From positions 1 to 45,567 of the forward strand of contig JAEXCN010000238.1 in assembly GCA_023402175.1 (NCBI GenBank): 45,567 nucleotides of DNA. Reading direction: 5' to 3'. Shown here piece by piece: positions 42,011-45,567 of the stretch. This DNA comes from Pseudomonadota bacterium (lineage in GTDB: Bacteria; Myxococcota_A; Polyangia; Polyangiales; Polyangiaceae). Both the position numbers and the translations under genes were made by a program. Below the pieces are notes generated by a model. That model saw only the letters and a program-made list of their open reading frames with translations. It was not told where the DNA came from and did not search any database. Numbering within the stretch: position 1 is the first letter of the stretch; each line of letters opens with the position of its first letter.

Positions 42011-42681
42011 CGCGACGGCCACTCTAGTCGTCGACTCGGGCGCGACCAAACGGCTCCAAGCATGGCCGCACGGCCACGCGAGCGTTCCTCACGCGAGCAG
42101 CGGCGCGCGGGCGCATGCGCGGCGTCTCCGGCGCAGTGCAGCACGGCGCATGCTCCGACGGCGCGGTGCAGCGCGTGCGCGTGCGCGATCCGTGCAGCGT
42201 CGCGAAGCAGCCCCCGCCGACGCCGGCGCGTCCGATGTGGTCACGCGAAGTCGTCGCTGGGGCTCCGGGGCCGCTTTGAGGCGACGCGTCATCGAGCGAA
42301 CGCTCGGGCTCGTCCAAGAAGGTTTCCGACCGCGCCACCCATCAGACCGGGTGACGGCGGAATTCGATGGCTGCTATCAAAGGTGCCCCTTGGTGTTCGT
42401 GTTGCGAAGAAATGGGAACCTTCGGGGTCGAGACGTTGTCAGGACGTCTGGAACCTGGCGCTTCCCAGCTAAAGACCACGAACGACGTCATGGATGGCTG
42501 CTCGGAGTTGCAATGAATGGCTTGCCGGAAGGCTCATCCGGCGGTACACTCTCACTGTAATCCCGGCGCAAAAATCCTGAAGAATTGGAAGATTTCCCAC
42601 TCCGGGGCGAATGCCGCTAACGTGCCCCCCGCACAGGGGCTGGATTCGGGTGATCGACTTCGGAGAAGTCAGGAGCGGACG
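42011..42681. other. Intergenic gap upstream of the GltF-like gene
   Basis: No supported gene in 671 bases. The left third is extremely GC-rich with repeated GCGCATGC and GTGCAGC-like words; the right part (about 42340-42640) is visibly less GC-rich, as expected for a regulatory region. It includes GGAA-GAT-TTCC near 42590 and CCGG-N9-CCGG near 42523. A promoter for the last two cluster genes is expected here, but no good -35/-10 pair was found. Confidence 0.5.
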
Positions 42682-42972
42682 ATGATGAAGCGGGTTCTAT
42701 TCGGTCTCGTCGCAGCAGCTTTCGTCCTCACGAGCGCGTCGGCGTTCGCGCAGCAGCCCGGTGGCGGCGGCGGCGGCGGCGTGAAGGCAACGGGTGCTGG
42801 CGGCAAGGACGAAGGTTACGGCTACGAGTTCTCCGACGATCCGCTCGCGGCGGGCGGTTTCGGTCCGAACGACGCGACGATCCGCGTCCGTCCCGGACCG
42901 GTTCGCACGACGCTCATTCGCCCGCGCACGTCCTTCGTGCCCGAGATGTTGAAGAGCGTCGAGAACCTCTGA
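42682..42972 (+). CDS. Small exported protein in the GltF position
   Basis: A 96-residue product with a signal peptide (VLFGLVAAAFVLTSASAFAQQ, cleavage near 25), a seven-Gly run and a conserved-looking C-terminus (YGYEFSDDPLAAGGFGP, then RTTLIRPRTSFVPEMLKSVENL). The size, export signal and place between the TPR lipoprotein and the FHA/AgmX-type gene match GltF/NfsF, but there is no independent domain evidence, so no symbol is given. AGGAGCGG lies 4 to 8 nt before ATG 42682; ATG 42685 is also in frame. The FHA gene starts 93 bp further on. Confidence 0.72.
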   Translation: MMKRVLFGLVAAAFVLTSASAFAQQPGGGGGGGVKATGAGGKDEGYGYEFSDDPLAAGGFGPNDATIRVRPGPVRTTLIRPRTSFVPEMLKSVENL

Positions 42973-43065
42973 TCTGATTTGGCAACCAGCAGGCGACGAC
43001 GACGCGTGCAGTAACCGCCGCTCTCCGCGACGAGCAACGGCGGCACCTAGAGGAAGGTCGATACG

Positions 43066-45237
43066 ATGGAAGGCAAGGCGAAGGTTGCGCTGACGTTCGC
43101 GCTCTACCAGGGAGATCAGCTCCTGCGTAGGGACACGATCGCCCAGGACATCGTCAAGGTCGGTAAGGACCCGCGCAGCCATCTGCGTGTGGACGATGAC
43201 CTCGCGTCGCGCATGCACGCAGTCATCGAGGTGGCTGGCCCGAACGACATCACCCTGATCGATCTCGGCAACGAGCCCGGGACGATGGTGAATGGTCAGC
43301 GGGTGAACAAGTGCAAGGTCCGTCCTGGAGATCAGATCCAGATCGGGTCGACCATGATTCACCTCGAGAGCGCCGAGCTCGCGGGCGCGTCGCAGACCGC
43401 CGCGATGGCCGCTCCGCCGGTCCCGCCCGCGCCGGTCACGCCGCAGGTGCCGCCGCATCAGATGCAGGTGAACACGCCGACGGAAGCGATCGCCGCTCAG
43501 GGCGCGCCGGCCGCGAACCCCTTCCAGGCACCGTCGCAGCCGCCGCCGAACCCGTTCGCCGCGGCTTCGCAGCAGAGCGCGGCTCCCGCAGCGCCTGCCT
43601 CCAATCCGTTCGCGCAGGCGAACCCGTTCGCGGCCGTGGCGAGCCCCTTCGCGGTGGCGAACCCGTTCGTCGCGTCGGCCGCCGATCAGGGCGCAGGCGG
43701 TTACGCCATCAATGCTCCGGGCGGCAGCGACTTCGATCCGAACCAGCCGTACACGTTCTCGCTCGTGAAGAGCGGCCCCGACGTCCACCCGGACGAGGTC
43801 GAGACGCACGCGGCGGCGATCGAAGTGATCGTCAAGTGGGACCAGAACACGCTCCACGTCGCGCACAACACTCCGCCGAAGTCCTTCTTCGTCGGTGAGG
43901 AGCCGGGCGCCGACTACTTCGTCCCGAGCGAGGTGCTCGGCACCACGCGCGCGCCCGTCGTCGTCGCCCGCGGCGTCAGCGCGACGCTCGTGATGCTCCC
44001 GCGCTCGAGCGGCACGGTCGAGATCCCGGGGCAGGGGACGTTCACGTTCCACGACCTCATCTCGTCGGGCCGCGCTCGCTCCTCTTCGGAGCTGAGCGGT
44101 GCGCACGAGTTCGAGCTTCCGAACAACGCGAAGGCGCGGATGGAGCTCGAAGGCACAGGCCTCACGTTCGAGGTCAGCGCCGTCAACGCGGGCAAGTCGC
44201 CGCCGGTCGGCGTCTTCTCGAGCTTCGAGCCGGCCGCGTACATGTTCATCGGCCTCTCGTTCCTCCTTCACATCGGCATCGTCGCGTCGATGGCGTTCTT
44301 CATGCCGTCGATGAGCGGTGACGACGCGGAGGCGATCGACCGCGATCAGCTCCTCCTCATGCAGAAGATGCTCAACGCAGCAGCCGAGCGTGAGCAGGAG
44401 GAGAAGGAGACCGAGCAGCAGCCGGATCAGAACGCCGACAACAAGGAAGGCGGCACCGGCACTCGTGCGAAGGGTGAAGAGGGTTCCATGGGAAACCCGA
44501 ACACCAAGGACACGAACAAGCGCTACGGCGTCCAGGGTCCGGCGGACAACCAGGACCCGCACATCGCGCGTCAGGCCGCGATGAAGGAAGCGCAGGAGTT
44601 CGGCATGATCGGACTCATCAACGTCGGCGCGGGCGGCGACCCGAACGCCCCGACGGCGCCGTGGGGACGCGACGACTCGCTCGGCAACGACCCGCTCTCC
44701 GCTCGCGGCAACATGTGGGGTGACGCCATCGGCGACGCGTTCGGCGCCGGTGGTCTCGGTCTCTCCGGTGTCGGCGAAGGCGGCGGTGGTCGCGGCGAAG
44801 GCATCGGCCTCGGCAACATCGGTACGCTCGGCCACGGCGCCGGCACCGGTACGGGCCAGGGCTTCGGCAACGGCCACGGCCGCCTCGGCGGCGCGCACAC
44901 GACGAAGAGCCCGTCGCTCCGTCAGGGCGCGACGCAGGTCAACGGTCGCCTCCCGCCGGAAGTCATTCAGCGCATCGTCCGCCAGAACTTCGGTCGTTTC
45001 CGTCTCTGCTACGAGAACGGCCTCCGCAACAACCCGACGCTCTCGGGTCGTGTTTCGGTCAAGTTCGTCATCGACCGCTCCGGCGCCGTCTCGACGGCCC
45101 AGGATGGCGGCAGCGAGCTCCCGGATCAGGGCGTCATCTCGTGCGTCGTCCGCGGCTTCGGAAACCTCTCGTTCCCGCAGCCTGAAGGCGGCATCGTCAC
45201 GGTCGTCTACCCGATCATCTTCAACCCCGGCGACTAA
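43066..45237 (+). CDS. gltG: FHA-TM-AgmX/PglI C-terminal domain protein, GltG-like
   Basis: A 723-residue membrane protein. Domains in order: FHA near 28-103 (VGKDPRSHLRV, SRMHAVIEV, LGNEPGTMVNGQ); a Pro/Ala linker with repeated NPF/SPF near 145-208; a beta domain near 215-375 (IEVIVKWDQNTLHVAHNTPPKSF); one TM near 391-413; a charged periplasmic linker and Gly-rich stretch near 555-610; and the AgmX/PglI C-terminal domain near 625-723 (LPPEVIQRIVRQNFGRFRLCYE, SGRVSVKFVIDRSG, VVYPIIFNPGD). FHA plus this tail is the GltG layout: a link between cytoplasmic phospho-signals and the periplasmic TPR complex. GAGGAAGG precedes the ATG. A strong terminator follows. Confidence 0.8.
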   Translation: MEGKAKVALTFALYQGDQLLRRDTIAQDIVKVGKDPRSHLRVDDDLASRMHAVIEVAGPNDITLIDLGNEPGTMVNGQRVNKCKVRPGDQIQIGSTMIHLESAELAGASQTAAMAAPPVPPAPVTPQVPPHQMQVNTPTEAIAAQGAPAANPFQAPSQPPPNPFAAASQQSAAPAAPASNPFAQANPFAAVASPFAVANPFVASAADQGAGGYAINAPGGSDFDPNQPYTFSLVKSGPDVHPDEVETHAAAIEVIVKWDQNTLHVAHNTPPKSFFVGEEPGADYFVPSEVLGTTRAPVVVARGVSATLVMLPRSSGTVEIPGQGTFTFHDLISSGRARSSSELSGAHEFELPNNAKARMELEGTGLTFEVSAVNAGKSPPVGVFSSFEPAAYMFIGLSFLLHIGIVASMAFFMPSMSGDDAEAIDRDQLLLMQKMLNAAAEREQEEKETEQQPDQNADNKEGGTGTRAKGEEGSMGNPNTKDTNKRYGVQGPADNQDPHIARQAAMKEAQEFGMIGLINVGAGGDPNAPTAPWGRDDSLGNDPLSARGNMWGDAIGDAFGAGGLGLSGVGEGGGGRGEGIGLGNIGTLGHGAGTGTGQGFGNGHGRLGGAHTTKSPSLRQGATQVNGRLPPEVIQRIVRQNFGRFRLCYENGLRNNPTLSGRVSVKFVIDRSGAVSTAQDGGSELPDQGVISCVVRGFGNLSFPQPEGGIVTVVYPIIFNPGD

Positions 45238-45263
45238 CACTCCCGGTCAGTTGTAGAGTGCAT

Positions 45264-45305
45264 GCGAAGGCTGCGCACCGAATCGGTCGCAGCCTTCGCT
45301 GCATT
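45264..45305 (+). terminator. Terminator after the GltG-like gene
   Basis: GCGAAGGCTGCG (45264-45275) pairs perfectly with CGCAGCCTTCGC (45288-45299), with an inner ACCG/CGGT stem, 26 bp after the stop. Only TGCATTTG follows, a weak T-tract. Confidence 0.78.
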
Positions 45306-45373
45306 TGGGGAAGCGCCAAGGCGCGAAGGGCCTGACCATTGGCGTCATCTCCTGGTGCCGCGAGGTCGTCGCC

Positions 45374-45458
45374 GGCGAGATTCACACGGTGACACGGCGA
45401 CAGCTGTCCTCTCGTCTCTATCGACTGCTGGCCGTGATGACTCGAGGCGAGATTCACA
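45374..45458. repeat. Direct repeat GGCGAGATTCACA
   Basis: Two exact 13-nt copies (45374-45386 and 45446-45458) are 72 bp apart in non-coding DNA after the cluster, each followed by GACA-rich purine sequence (GGAGACAGG). Confidence 0.6.
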
Positions 45459-45538
45459 GGGAGACAGGAGACAGGGAGATCAGAGGGAGGGGCCTCCTCT
45501 CCGTCTTCACCCGGACCCTCGTCGGGCCCTCACGAAAC

Positions 45539-45567
45539 GTGAAGCGCTCGCTTCGCGAGCACTTCAC
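45539..45567. other. Hairpin at the right edge
   Basis: GTGAAG (45539-45544) pairs with CTTCAC (45562-45567) and GCTCGC (45546-45551) with GCGAGC (45555-45560), with one mismatch and a TTC loop. It may be a terminator of a neighbouring gene, or part of a repeat cut by the window edge. Confidence 0.5.

Noticed and set aside
42340..42640. Possible sigma-54 (-24/-12) promoter before the GltF-like gene
   Set aside because: The best candidate, TGGC followed by TTGC near 42490, has the GG and GC two bases too far apart.
42697..45240. 847-codon open frame antisense to the GltG-like gene
   Set aside because: Low-complexity Arg/Val/Leu/Asp sequence without motifs; the sense frame has clear FHA, TM and AgmX/PglI domains.
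1..45567. CRISPR array, insertion sequence or prophage
   Set aside because: No regularly spaced repeats, transposase or integrase motifs, or phage structural genes were seen in any frame.

Overview
The window is very GC-rich with almost all third codon positions G or C. It carries many predicted lipoproteins, TPR and HEAT proteins, orphan HAMP proteins, an FHA-type sigma-54 activator, and an FHA protein ending in the AgmX/PglI C-terminal domain of myxobacteria. Together these point to a myxobacterium (Myxococcota), probably on the Polyangiales/Sorangiineae side rather than Myxococcus itself. That placement is inference from gene content; no phylogenetic marker was compared.

Layout. 1-3620: end of yajC, then secD and secF (accessory Sec translocon), closed by a rho-independent terminator. 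3733-5675: overlapping mlaF-like ATPase and mlaD-like MCE protein (phospholipid trafficking). 5695-13705: mixed accessory and envelope genes: DUF72 protein, small outer-membrane protein, M15/DUF882 peptidase, alpha/beta hydrolase, hot-dog thioesterase, a GT-C type membrane glycosyltransferase, a TPR protein, and two closely related paralogous lipoproteins. 13861-18765: a PLP Cys/Met-metabolism enzyme, a kinase-fold protein, a phospholipase D-like lipoprotein, a small lipoprotein, tRNA-His and a histone-deacetylase-family amidohydrolase. 18948-23850: a dCache-like/HAMP membrane sensor, a cytoplasmic HEAT protein, an unknown exported protein and the FHA/AAA+/Fis regulator. 24028-27388: a two-gene operon of outer-membrane beta-barrels with its own terminator, and ftsY. 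27590-32773: a large membrane-anchored Ig-like protein, an exported HEAT protein, a small HAMP protein, yraN and a Cys-rich lipoprotein.

33462-45237 holds the most notable locus. It encodes a periplasmic TPR protein, a 1260-residue TPR protein (AgmU/GltD-like), a TPR lipoprotein (AglT/GltE-like), a small exported protein in the GltF position, and an FHA-TM-AgmX/PglI protein (GltG-like). This is the order of the core periplasm-spanning complex of the myxobacterial gliding (Agl-Glt) and spore-coat (Nfs) machines. Here it is split between the GltE-like and GltF-like genes by two inverted genes (a lipoprotein and a LysE-family exporter) and a strong terminator. The beta-barrel pair 7.5 kb upstream are candidates for the outer-membrane GltA/GltB-type partners. 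No AglRQS-type motor genes are in the window.

No insertion sequence, prophage, CRISPR array or toxin-antitoxin module was seen. Repeats are limited to a dispersed GGCTTCAGGCTTC-type family next to stop codons, a 34-bp tandem hairpin repeat and a few hairpins.
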